In this document: piece after piece, positions 56,656 to 64,000 of the stretch
How the letters are laid out: every line of letters starts with the position of its first letter
Position numbering within the stretch: position 1 is the first letter of the stretch
Assembly (NCBI RefSeq): GCF_963664735.1
Contig: NZ_OY761553.1
Location: 4,203,501 to 4,267,500 of the forward strand
Origin: an uncultured Cohaesibacter sp.
GTDB taxonomy: Bacteria > Pseudomonadota > Alphaproteobacteria > Rhizobiales > Cohaesibacteraceae
Length of the DNA stretch: 64,000 nt
Reading direction: 5' to 3'
The notes under the pieces: generated by a model
What the model was told of the DNA's origin: nothing
Seen by the model: the letters and a program-made list of their open reading frames with translations, nothing else
The model's database searches: none
Position numbers and translations under genes: made by a program

Positions 56656-57522
56656 ATGCGTCTTGATCAGATGATTGCAAAAATGTCCCGATCTCTGTCT
56701 GAAACCGGAATTGAGACGGCGCGGCTCGATGCGCGGTTGCTTGCCTGTCACGGGCTTGGATTGTCTGAGACAGACGTCATTTTGCAGTTTGATCGCATAT
56801 TAAGCCTTGAAGAAATGGCCCAGCTTGATGCTCTGCTTGTGCGACGCATTGAGCGTGAGCCGATTGCACACATTCTGGGGCACAGGGAGTTTTGGGGGCT
56901 CGATTTCAAGGTTACCAAGGACACCTTGGTGCCAAGGCCGGATAGCGAAACGCTGGTGGCTGGTGTTCTTGAGGCTATCGCTGACAAGAATGCGCCTATG
57001 ACAATCGTGGATATCGGCACGGGGTCTGGCTGTTTGCTGCTGTCCTTGCTTTCCGAATTGCCGAACGCATTCGGCATTGGTAGCGACATCAGCCCTGCTG
57101 CGCTTGCTATTGCGAAACAAAATGCTCAAAGGCTCCGGCTGCACGAACGATGTGCTTTTGTCTGCGCCAGCTATGCCGATGTTTTTTCTGAGAACATCGA
57201 CATATTGATTTCCAACCCTCCGTATCTTGCTCAAGAGGAAATGGCAGATCTGGAGCGCGATGTGGCCGATTATGATCCTGTTTCTGCCCTTGTTTCAGGT
57301 GAGACTGGTCTTGAGGCTTATGAAGTCCTGTTTTCATCCATTGCTTCATGGCCCCATAAGCCGCAAATTATGGCGTTCGAGTTTGGATATCGTCAGGCAG
57401 AAGCAGTTCAATCGGTTGCAAGCAAGTGCGGATTGCTCACGCACGACGGGGCAAAAGGAAACATTTTGAAAGATCTGGGCGGTCAAAATCGAGTTTTCCT
57501 GCTGGATTTAATGCGGTTTTAG
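56656..57522 (+). CDS. prmC: Release factor glutamine N5-methyltransferase PrmC
   Basis: This 288-residue SAM methyltransferase has I-V-D-I-G-T-G-S-G-C-L-L-L-S-L (SAM site). The catalytic N-P-P-Y is at about residues 186-189 in I-S-N-P-P-Y-L-A. The N-terminal helical domain contacts the release factor. It methylates the Gln of the GGQ motif in PrfA and PrfB. Encoded directly after prfA. Confidence 0.97.
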   Translation: MRLDQMIAKMSRSLSETGIETARLDARLLACHGLGLSETDVILQFDRILSLEEMAQLDALLVRRIEREPIAHILGHREFWGLDFKVTKDTLVPRPDSETLVAGVLEAIADKNAPMTIVDIGTGSGCLLLSLLSELPNAFGIGSDISPAALAIAKQNAQRLRLHERCAFVCASYADVFSENIDILISNPPYLAQEEMADLERDVADYDPVSALVSGETGLEAYEVLFSSIASWPHKPQIMAFEFGYRQAEAVQSVASKCGLLTHDGAKGNILKDLGGQNRVFLLDLMRF

Positions 57523-57899
57523 GCCTTTTTGCTAAACTTCTGTTGAAAGCATCGGGTGGCTCTGAACAAAAAAACGCTCTTGGGCTTGAATTTGTGTCGT
57601 AACTCGATAAGTTGAACTTACCAGGATAAATCCGGCTGCTTTGCTAAGCAAACGACAGCTGGCGATGGGGTTTCCAGCATCAAGTATATGTTTTAGTTTC
57701 CCCAGTAGCGGATTTCAGATTTTTATTCAGTCAAAAAAGCAATTCGATTCTTGAGTCGATTTGGCTTGTGACATTTCAAACAGGTTGGCAACCCGTTGTC
57801 ATAGTCTGAGAGATCAGGCTAGGCGTGCGTTCGTTGGGCGTTTCCCACGAAATTTGCCTTGCTGATCCTTTTGGTCGGCCTATTTACGAGAGAAAAACA
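57523..57899. other. Long leader upstream of the DUF4167 gene
   Basis: About 375 bases without a supported gene. The DUF4167 frame extends back to 57825, but the added residues do not fit the family. The segment probably holds the promoter and 5' leader. I see no known riboswitch. Confidence 0.4.
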
Positions 57900-58541
57900 A
57901 TGCGACAGAGCCAAAAAAGCAGCCGGACACGCAGTCGCGGGCGCAAGCCATCCAATCCGCTGTCCCGTTCTTATGATAGCAACGGTCCAGATGTGAAAAT
58001 TCGTGGTACCGCAAGCCATATTGCAGAGAAATACCAGTCTTTAGCGCGCGATGCTTTGGCTTCGGGCGATATGGTGATGGCTGAGAACTATTACCAGCAT
58101 GCTGAGCATTATCTTCGTATCATTGCTGCGGCTCAGGCTTCTTCGCGTGATGAATCTCGCAACATGAATAATGGTGGCGGTGATCAACCTAACGTAGAAC
58201 GTCATCCGCGCAAGCCTGCTCCAGTTCCTGAGATTACTGGTGATGAGCCTCAGCCGGATGTGGGTGATTTTGCAAATACTGCCGTCGAGATGGAAGTTGC
58301 AGTGCTTGATGAGACTTCGGAAGACGCGCCAGCAAAACCTGCTGCAAAAAGGCGTGCCAAAGTAGCTGATGCTGATGCTTCAAATGAAAGCGACGATGGG
58401 GACGAAGCCAAGGCACCTGCGCAGCGTCGTCGCCGCCGTACTACCTATCGGTCGCGCAAGCGGACCACTGACGCTGAAAATGGCGGAGAAAATGGCCCTG
58501 CTGAAGATTCTCCTCAGCCAGCCGTTGCCGCTGAAGAGTAA
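57900..58541 (+). CDS. DUF4167 domain-containing protein
   Basis: This 213-residue protein has a basic N-terminus (R-Q-S-Q-K-S-S-R-T-R-S-R-G-R-K) followed by the conserved DUF4167 block: D-S-N-G-P-D-V-K-I-R-G-T-A, then Y-Q-S-L-A-R-D-A-L-A and A-E-N-Y-Y-Q-H-A-E-H-Y. The rest is low-complexity, acidic then basic at the end (R-R-R-R-T-T-Y-R-S-R-K). RNA or DNA binding is plausible from the basic ends. Function unknown. The location between prmC and clpB is typical of this order. Confidence 0.93.
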   Translation: MRQSQKSSRTRSRGRKPSNPLSRSYDSNGPDVKIRGTASHIAEKYQSLARDALASGDMVMAENYYQHAEHYLRIIAAAQASSRDESRNMNNGGGDQPNVERHPRKPAPVPEITGDEPQPDVGDFANTAVEMEVAVLDETSEDAPAKPAAKRRAKVADADASNESDDGDEAKAPAQRRRRRTTYRSRKRTTDAENGGENGPAEDSPQPAVAAEE

Positions 58542-58677
58542 GCTTTTTTGTTATGAAATGCTTATAAGGCAGATGAACCACTTCTTACTGGTTTTTCTGC
58601 CTTTTGCTATTTATGGGGTTTGTCTCACCCGGCCTTTTGGGAATGGTGCGCCTGTTTTGCCTGGCTTGCGTTGCGCC

Positions 58678-59436
58678 TTACAGAATGAGAAGAGGCGCAC
58701 CCTTTTGCAGTTGTCCATTATCCAGAGGCATCAGATGAATGCCGCAATCGCAATGGCCATAATTCTCCATCAGTAGCTTGGGAATATTTGTATCGCGCTC
58801 GCCCGTTTGCGGGTTGGCATTGGTCGCTGCGCATCTTTGGGTGCGTTTGCGAACCTTGAAACGAAGATCGCCAATCGAGATGTCTTTCTCCACCCAATCG
58901 TGCTCTTGCCAGGGCAGGGCGCCATCAACATAGAAGTTGCCGCGAAATCTCAATGGATCGAGATCAATTCCGGCCTTTTTAGAGAGATCCCTTACTGACG
59001 CCAGATTGATGAGCGTTATGTCCTGGGTTTTTGAATCGGTGAAAGAAAAATTCTCTGCGTGCAGCAGGCGAGGTGTTCCGCGCAAGGGCTTGTTGCAATA
59101 GTCGGCTAAATAATCGAGCACAGCCTGCATTGAGGGGGCGTCAAAGAGATTGCCCTCAGCTACGACTTTTCCGTCCTTCTTGACGGTGAATTCTCCCGTC
59201 TCAGGAGAAAAACTTGTCTTGAGGGCCGCCAATTCGGGCTGCTTCATCAGCATTAGAAAATGAATCTTGGGCAGGTGGCTTGGTTCCTGCGGGTCAAAGC
59301 TGCTTTCCCCATTCTCTATTGCAAAGGCGCGATCCCAAGGGAGAGGTTTGCCGGCTGTAATCTTTGCCTCTGTCATTGATTGGGGCGAGAAGCCTTTTAT
59401 CGGGTAGCGATAGATTGCCGTAAGCGAAATAGTCAT
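58678..59436 (-). CDS. MOSC-domain protein (molybdenum-cofactor sulfurase C-terminal-like)
   Basis: This 252-residue protein has an N-terminal MOSC-N beta-barrel (I-Y-R-Y-P-I-K-G-F-S-P-Q) and a MOSC domain. The key Cys is in the segment R-K-R-T-Q-R-C-A-A-T-N-A-N-P. Related YcbX/mARC proteins bind molybdenum cofactor and reduce N-hydroxylated compounds. It diverges from clpB. Confidence 0.9.
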   Translation of the reverse strand: MTISLTAIYRYPIKGFSPQSMTEAKITAGKPLPWDRAFAIENGESSFDPQEPSHLPKIHFLMLMKQPELAALKTSFSPETGEFTVKKDGKVVAEGNLFDAPSMQAVLDYLADYCNKPLRGTPRLLHAENFSFTDSKTQDITLINLASVRDLSKKAGIDLDPLRFRGNFYVDGALPWQEHDWVEKDISIGDLRFKVRKRTQRCAATNANPQTGERDTNIPKLLMENYGHCDCGIHLMPLDNGQLQKGAPLLIL

Positions 59437-59711
59437 CGGTCGCCCTCTTGTTTGGGAAATGCCTCAATGTCCAGGCAAGAATTGCGGAATAGGCTAAACG
59501 GAAATTATTTGATACTTGCCTCTTTTGTGGCGTAAATGCAACACCATATTCAAGGTACGGACATCTCTGGCCCTAGGGCAGGGATGGACAAATGGCTACA
59601 GACATGGCTTGCTGGAATGAACCGGGGGCCTGTTACCTAGTCAAATTCAAGCGTGGCGTCAGGATCATGCCGAAGAATGGATGATCAGGATCGTGCACAA
59701 GGAGAGTGACA

Positions 59712-62297
59712 ATGAATTTGGAACGCTATACTGAGCGCGCGCGCGGCTTCATGCAGTCTGCGCAAACATATGCGATCGGGCAGGGGCATCAGGCCTTTTT
59801 GCCGGAGCATATCCTCAAAGTTTTGATGGATGACAAGGAAGGCATGGCCTCTGGTTTGATTGACCGGTCTGGTGGTCAATCGGCACAGGTGCGCCAGTTG
59901 CTTGAAGATCGCTTGGCTGCCATCCCGGCTGTTTCGGGAGCGGGGGCCGGTCAGCTCTATCTGTCTCCAGATATGGCCAAGCTGTTTGAAAAAGCCGAAG
60001 AGGTGGCTCAAAAGGCAGGCGATTCTTACGTGACGGTGGAGCGCCTTCTGTTGGCGATCAGCCTGATGAAGGATAGCGAGGCTGGCAAGATTCTCCACAA
60101 GGCCGGGGTTTCACCGCAAAATCTCAATCGGGCCATTGAAGAAATTCGTAAAGGGCGTACCGCTGATTCGGCTTCGGCAGAAGAGGGCTATGATGCGCTT
60201 AAAAAATATGCGCGTGATCTGACCCAGGATGCTCGCGACGGCAAGCTGGACCCTGTTATCGGCCGTGATGATGAAATCCGGCGGACCATTCAGGTCTTGT
60301 CTCGTCGTACCAAGAACAATCCTGTGCTGATTGGTGAGCCCGGAGTTGGTAAAACTGCGATTGCCGAAGGGTTGGCACTCAGGATCATCAATGGCGATGT
60401 TCCCGAATCGCTCAAAGACAAGCAGTTGCTTGCTCTTGACATGGGAGCTTTGATTGCTGGTGCGAAATACCGCGGTGAGTTCGAGGAGCGCCTGAAGGCT
60501 GTGCTGAACGAAGTGCAAAGCGCCAGCGGTGATGTCATTCTGTTCATCGACGAGATGCACACCCTTGTTGGTGCGGGCAAGTCTGATGGTGCGATGGATG
60601 CTTCCAACTTGCTCAAGCCGGCTTTGGCGCGTGGTGAGCTGCACTGCGTTGGTGCGACGACGCTTGATGAATATCGCAAATATGTCGAGAAAGACGCCGC
60701 TTTGGCCCGACGGTTCCAGCCGGTTATCGTCAATGAGCCGACGGTGGCTGATACCATCTCGATCTTGCGTGGCCTCAAAGAGAAATATGAGCTCCACCAT
60801 GGTGTCCGAATCAGTGATAACGCGCTGGTTTCGGCGGCAACCCTTTCGGATCGCTATATCACGGACCGGTTTTTGCCTGATAAGGCGATCGACCTGATGG
60901 ACGAAGCGGCTTCGCGGCTGCGGATGCAGGTTGATTCGAAACCTGAAGCGCTCGATGAACTTGACCGCCGTATCATTCAGCTCAAGATCGAACGTGAAGC
61001 CCTCAAGAAAGAGGAAGATGAGGCTTCCAAGGATCGTCTTGAAAAGCTGGAAGATGAGTTGGCCGATCTTGAGGAAGAATCCTCAAGCCTGACCCAGCGT
61101 TGGCAAGCAGAGAAAGACAAGCTTTCTGATGCCACCAAACTGAAAGAACAGCTCGACGAGGCACGTGTTCAGTTGGAACAGGCGCAGCGACGGGGTGATC
61201 TGGCAAGGGCTGGCGAATTGGCTTATGGCGAGATTCCTCGTCTTGAGGGCCTTCTCGCTCAGGTCGAAGAGCGCACTCAACAGAATAATGCCATGGTTGA
61301 ACGCTCTGTTCAGTCCGACCACATTGCTCATGTGATCTCGCGCTGGACTGGCATTCCGGTGGACAAGATGCTCGAAGGCGAGCGGGACAAGCTTTTGCGC
61401 ATGGAAGAGGAGCTTGGAAGGCGCGTGATCGGGCAGGCCGACGCCGTGGCTGCTGTTTCGAAGGCTGTGCGCCGTGCGCGGGCCGGTTTGCAGGATCCGA
61501 ATCGTCCTATCGGGTCGTTCATGTTCCTTGGCCCAACCGGTGTGGGTAAAACCGAACTGACCAAATCGCTTGCCGATTTTCTGTTTGATGATGAGCGGGC
61601 GATGGTTCGACTGGATATGTCCGAGTTCATGGAGAAACACTCGGTTGCGCGTCTTATTGGTGCACCTCCGGGCTATGTTGGTTATGAAGAAGGTGGCGTC
61701 CTGACCGAATCTGTTCGGCGTCGGCCCTATCAGGTGATCCTGTTCGACGAAATCGAAAAGGCTCATCCGGATGTGTTCAACGTACTGTTGCAGGTGCTTG
61801 ATGATGGTCGGTTGACAGATGGGCAGGGGCGTACTGTGGATTTCCGCAACACCCTCATCATCATGACGTCGAACCTTGGGGCTGAATTCCTGCTCGGCAA
61901 GGAGGAAGCTGATCTGAATGATGCGGATAGAGAGCGCGTTCTGGAGGTGGTCCGGTCTGCCTTCAGGCCTGAATTCCTCAACCGGATTGATGAAATCATC
62001 ATCTTCCATCGCCTGATGCGCGAGCATATGGCTTCAATCGTGGCCATCCAGATGCATCATCTGTCCAAGCTGCTGGCTGATCGCAAGATCGAGCTGGTGC
62101 TGGATGATGAGGCAACCGAATGGGTCGCGAACAAAGGATATGATCCAGCCTATGGCGCTCGTCCGCTAAAGCGGGTGATCCAGCGCTATATTCAGGATCC
62201 GCTTGCCGAAGAGCTTCTTTCGGGTGGCATTCTGGATGGGTCCCGGGTGCATGTTGTTGTGAAAGATGACGGCTTGACCTTCGGCGTTGAAGAGTAG
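59712..62297 (+). CDS. clpB: ATP-dependent chaperone ClpB (Hsp100 disaggregase)
   Basis: This 861-residue AAA+ protein has an N-terminal Clp-N domain, then Walker A1 G-E-P-G-V-G-K-T (about residue 207). A coiled-coil middle domain spans about residues 410-525 and Walker A2 G-P-T-G-V-G-K-T is near residue 607. The pore loop G-A-K-Y-R-G-E is present in the first ring. It dissolves aggregates with DnaK. The ATG at 59712 has AGGAGAG 5 bases upstream; a GTG two codons earlier is in frame. I looked for a sigma-32 promoter and saw none that was clear. Confidence 0.98.
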   Translation: MNLERYTERARGFMQSAQTYAIGQGHQAFLPEHILKVLMDDKEGMASGLIDRSGGQSAQVRQLLEDRLAAIPAVSGAGAGQLYLSPDMAKLFEKAEEVAQKAGDSYVTVERLLLAISLMKDSEAGKILHKAGVSPQNLNRAIEEIRKGRTADSASAEEGYDALKKYARDLTQDARDGKLDPVIGRDDEIRRTIQVLSRRTKNNPVLIGEPGVGKTAIAEGLALRIINGDVPESLKDKQLLALDMGALIAGAKYRGEFEERLKAVLNEVQSASGDVILFIDEMHTLVGAGKSDGAMDASNLLKPALARGELHCVGATTLDEYRKYVEKDAALARRFQPVIVNEPTVADTISILRGLKEKYELHHGVRISDNALVSAATLSDRYITDRFLPDKAIDLMDEAASRLRMQVDSKPEALDELDRRIIQLKIEREALKKEEDEASKDRLEKLEDELADLEEESSSLTQRWQAEKDKLSDATKLKEQLDEARVQLEQAQRRGDLARAGELAYGEIPRLEGLLAQVEERTQQNNAMVERSVQSDHIAHVISRWTGIPVDKMLEGERDKLLRMEEELGRRVIGQADAVAAVSKAVRRARAGLQDPNRPIGSFMFLGPTGVGKTELTKSLADFLFDDERAMVRLDMSEFMEKHSVARLIGAPPGYVGYEEGGVLTESVRRRPYQVILFDEIEKAHPDVFNVLLQVLDDGRLTDGQGRTVDFRNTLIIMTSNLGAEFLLGKEEADLNDADRERVLEVVRSAFRPEFLNRIDEIIIFHRLMREHMASIVAIQMHHLSKLLADRKIELVLDDEATEWVANKGYDPAYGARPLKRVIQRYIQDPLAEELLSGGILDGSRVHVVVKDDGLTFGVEE

Positions 62298-62335
62298 GCG
62301 AGAAAAGGTTTATTCTTGACGGTCTGATCAACAAG

Positions 62336-62369
62336 AAAGCCCCGGTAAGTAATCTTGCCGGGGCTTTTT
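62336..62369. terminator. Rho-independent terminator after clpB
   Basis: AAAGCCCCGG (62336-62345) pairs with CCGGGGCTTT (62358-62367), followed by more T. It lies between convergent clpB and the M23 peptidase gene. The stem is symmetric, with A-rich bases on the left, so it can serve both. Confidence 0.9.
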
Positions 62370-62391
62370 GATTCAGATGATAAGGACTTGC

Positions 62392-64000
62392 TTATTCCTG
62401 ATCGTTTTGGGCAACCTTCACTTCGCTTGGCTTGCCGAGCAGGTCGTTGATGCGTTCCCGCTCCATATTGAAGCTGGCCAACATGTCGCCACTCAGGGTG
62501 CGGCCCCTTGGCAGGCGAATACGCATCGGGTCCACATGGCGGCCGTTCACTGTCACCTCATAGTGCAGATGAGGACCGGTAGAGAGGCCTGTTGATCCAA
62601 CGTAACCGATGATTTGTCCCTGATGGACATAATCGCCGATGCCTAGCCCAGATTGGAAGCGGCTCATATGGCCGTATCCGGTTGCGTAACCGTTAGTATG
62701 TTGGATCTCGATGAAATTGCCATAGCCGCTGGCCCACTTGCGAGTAATGATGCGTCCGTTGCCCGCCGCCATGACCGGTGTCCCGCGAGGCGCTGACCAG
62801 TCTACACCTTTATGCAGGCGCATGATCTTCAGAATTGGGTGGCGACGCCAGCCGAATGGAGACCGGAATTTGGCTCCTGGTACAGGCTTGCGCATCAGGA
62901 ATTTTTTCGCGCTGCGTCCATTCTCATCATAGTAGTCAACGATGCCATCATCTTGGGTCCGATAACGGTAATAGCGTTTTGTTTCGCCATTCAGTTGAAT
63001 TTCGATGAACATGATTTCTGGCTGTTCTGCACTGTCTTCTGGAACTGAATGGAACAGCTGAATGGAATCTCCCGGCTTGACCTTTGCATTGAAATCAACA
63101 TCGAAGGACAGAATCTTGATCATCTCATCGATCATTTCTGGAGCGATGCCGTTGTTCAATGCTGTTTGATAGACCGAATCATAAACCGTCAGGCGGGGGC
63201 CGCTTCTGATATTCGCCAGCGATTCGGCTTCTTCAGAGAGAGAAAGCGTGCTTTCAACAGGCTCGTCGGCAACCTGGAACGTGCCCTGATCGTTTCGGGC
63301 AACGGTTATCTGGTGCTCTTCCCCAAGATAAAGGCTGATTCGAAGCGGAGCGCGTTCGCGAATGCCGTCATGGACCAATTCATACACGATGCGCATGCGC
63401 TGGTTGTTGGATAGAGCATCAATACCAGCCTTGCTGGCGAACAGATCTGCAAGATCGGCTGCCTCTTGCTCTGTTGCTTCATTTTCCAGCAACAGGTTGC
63501 GCACCGTGTCGCCTTGGACCGCTATGACGATCTTTTCTTCTGTTTCCGTGCCTTGTCCGCTGAGGTCCGTCTTCGTGAAGGAACTCATGTTCTCTGGTAC
63601 GATGCGGATATAAGAGGGGGCCATAGCATCGACGGAGGTGGCCGGGAATTCAAAACGCGCCGGATCAATCACGCCAAATGCGGGCTGAGTCTTGTTGTTG
63701 TCGTCAGATAAGAAGAGCGCCGATTGATTCACAAGCTGGCGAATTTCAAAATTGCTGGGTCGGCCTGCATCCAAGGGGTAATTGCTGACCAGATTCAATG
63801 GCTCGGTGCGAAGGCGCATTTCGCCTTCCACGTTTGCGGAATAAAGCTGGTCATCCTGCATGTTGGATGATTGAGGTTTCGGGTCCGAAGAAGACGAGAA
63901 AATTCTGACCGGGTCAAATGCGGGAAACGTAACGCTTGGGGCTTTCTTTGTTTCCAGCGAGGCCGAAATGAGCATGAAAGGCTTTGTAGTGACCAGATTC
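62392..64000 (-). CDS. M23-family metallopeptidase, 5' end beyond the window
   Basis: At least 527 residues. The C-terminal peptidase domain (LytM) has H-K-G-V-D-W-S-A-P-R-G-T-P-V (H-x-x-x-D zinc ligands) and G-P-H-L-H-Y-E-V (H-x-H). The middle part has LysM- or OapA-like features (G-D-T-V-R-N-L-L-L). These are usually periplasmic endopeptidases that cut peptidoglycan cross-links or activate amidases. No stop lies upstream of the Met at 63975 within the window, so the true start and signal or membrane segment are probably outside it. Confidence 0.93.
   Translation of the reverse strand, partial: NLVTTKPFMLISASLETKKAPSVTFPAFDPVRIFSSSSDPKPQSSNMQDDQLYSANVEGEMRLRTEPLNLVSNYPLDAGRPSNFEIRQLVNQSALFLSDDNNKTQPAFGVIDPARFEFPATSVDAMAPSYIRIVPENMSSFTKTDLSGQGTETEEKIVIAVQGDTVRNLLLENEATEQEAADLADLFASKAGIDALSNNQRMRIVYELVHDGIRERAPLRISLYLGEEHQITVARNDQGTFQVADEPVESTLSLSEEAESLANIRSGPRLTVYDSVYQTALNNGIAPEMIDEMIKILSFDVDFNAKVKPGDSIQLFHSVPEDSAEQPEIMFIEIQLNGETKRYYRYRTQDDGIVDYYDENGRSAKKFLMRKPVPGAKFRSPFGWRRHPILKIMRLHKGVDWSAPRGTPVMAAGNGRIITRKWASGYGNFIEIQHTNGYATGYGHMSRFQSGLGIGDYVHQGQIIGYVGSTGLSTGPHLHYEVTVNGRHVDPMRIRLPRGRTLSGDMLASFNMERERINDLLGKPSEVKVAQNDQE

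Noticed and set aside
59437-59711. Heat-shock (sigma-32) promoter for clpB
   Set aside because: A CTTGAA-like match exists only on the wrong strand. No CTTGAA/CCCCAT pair at proper spacing was seen on the plus strand.
61083-62027. 314-codon open frame on the minus strand
   Set aside because: It is antisense to the second AAA+ ring of clpB.

Overview
The window looks like chromosomal DNA of an alphaproteobacterium of the order Hyphomicrobiales (Rhizobiales), probably marine. I am confident at order level. A Cohaesibacter-like genus is only a guess. The main evidence is the right-hand block: secA (minus strand) divergent from a parvulin gene, argJ, a NUDIX gene, comF, grxC, a nitrilase gene, a DUF1178 gene, ubiG, lysC, ptsP, prfA, prmC, a DUF4167 gene, a MOSC gene, clpB and an M23 peptidase gene. 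That gene order is typical of this group. PtsP with a GAF domain, SecA with a zinc-binding tail and orphan cytoplasmic chemoreceptors fit as well.

Region 1 (1-14.6 kb) is catabolic and accessory. It opens with the tail of a LacI-type regulator and a PA14-containing GH3 beta-glucosidase. Next comes an electrophile or quinone reduction cassette: an MDR oxidoreductase, an Old Yellow Enzyme and an SDR, divergent from a TetR/NemR-like regulator. A minus-strand oligosaccharide operon follows: LacI regulator, binding protein, GH43 beta-xylosidase or arabinosidase, ATPase and two permeases. It probably imports and hydrolyses xylo- or arabino-oligosaccharides. The region ends in debris: a dead IS5-type transposase, a scrap of a second GH43 gene and half of a second TetR gene.

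Region 2 (14.6-28.2 kb) is a carboxylic-acid catabolic locus around an IclR regulator. On the minus strand lie a class III CoA-transferase, a hotdog thioesterase and the IclR gene. On the plus strand lie an acyl-CoA ligase, a double-hotdog MaoC hydratase, a TRAP transporter (DctQ, DctP, DctM), 3-methylcrotonyl-CoA carboxylase (both subunits), HMG-CoA lyase (with a one-base frameshift) and a methylglutaconyl-CoA hydratase. The usual leucine-pathway isovaleryl-CoA dehydrogenase is absent. I infer that the locus takes up a C5 branched acid that already enters at 3-methylcrotonyl-CoA level, such as 3-methylcrotonate or 3-hydroxyisovalerate.

Region 3 (28.2-33.5 kb) is a small genomic island abutting the 3' end of tRNA-Arg(CCG). 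It holds a tyrosine integrase, a small HTH protein whose Shine-Dalgarno sequence sits inside a perfect hairpin, and an orphan RepB/ParB-like protein with an N-terminal extension. Two long perfect palindromes (34 and 26 bp) lie at the 3' end of that parB-like gene. The island also carries wreckage of a DUF3883-type gene and of an IS21-type istA.

Region 4 (33.9-38 kb) encodes a soluble FIST-domain chemoreceptor, a second soluble chemoreceptor and a PAS-domain protein, which suggests intracellular energy or redox taxis. Region 5 (38-64 kb) is the conserved housekeeping block. It is interrupted by a membrane-bound Cache chemoreceptor and a lone Flp pilin gene. The M23 peptidase gene runs off the right edge.
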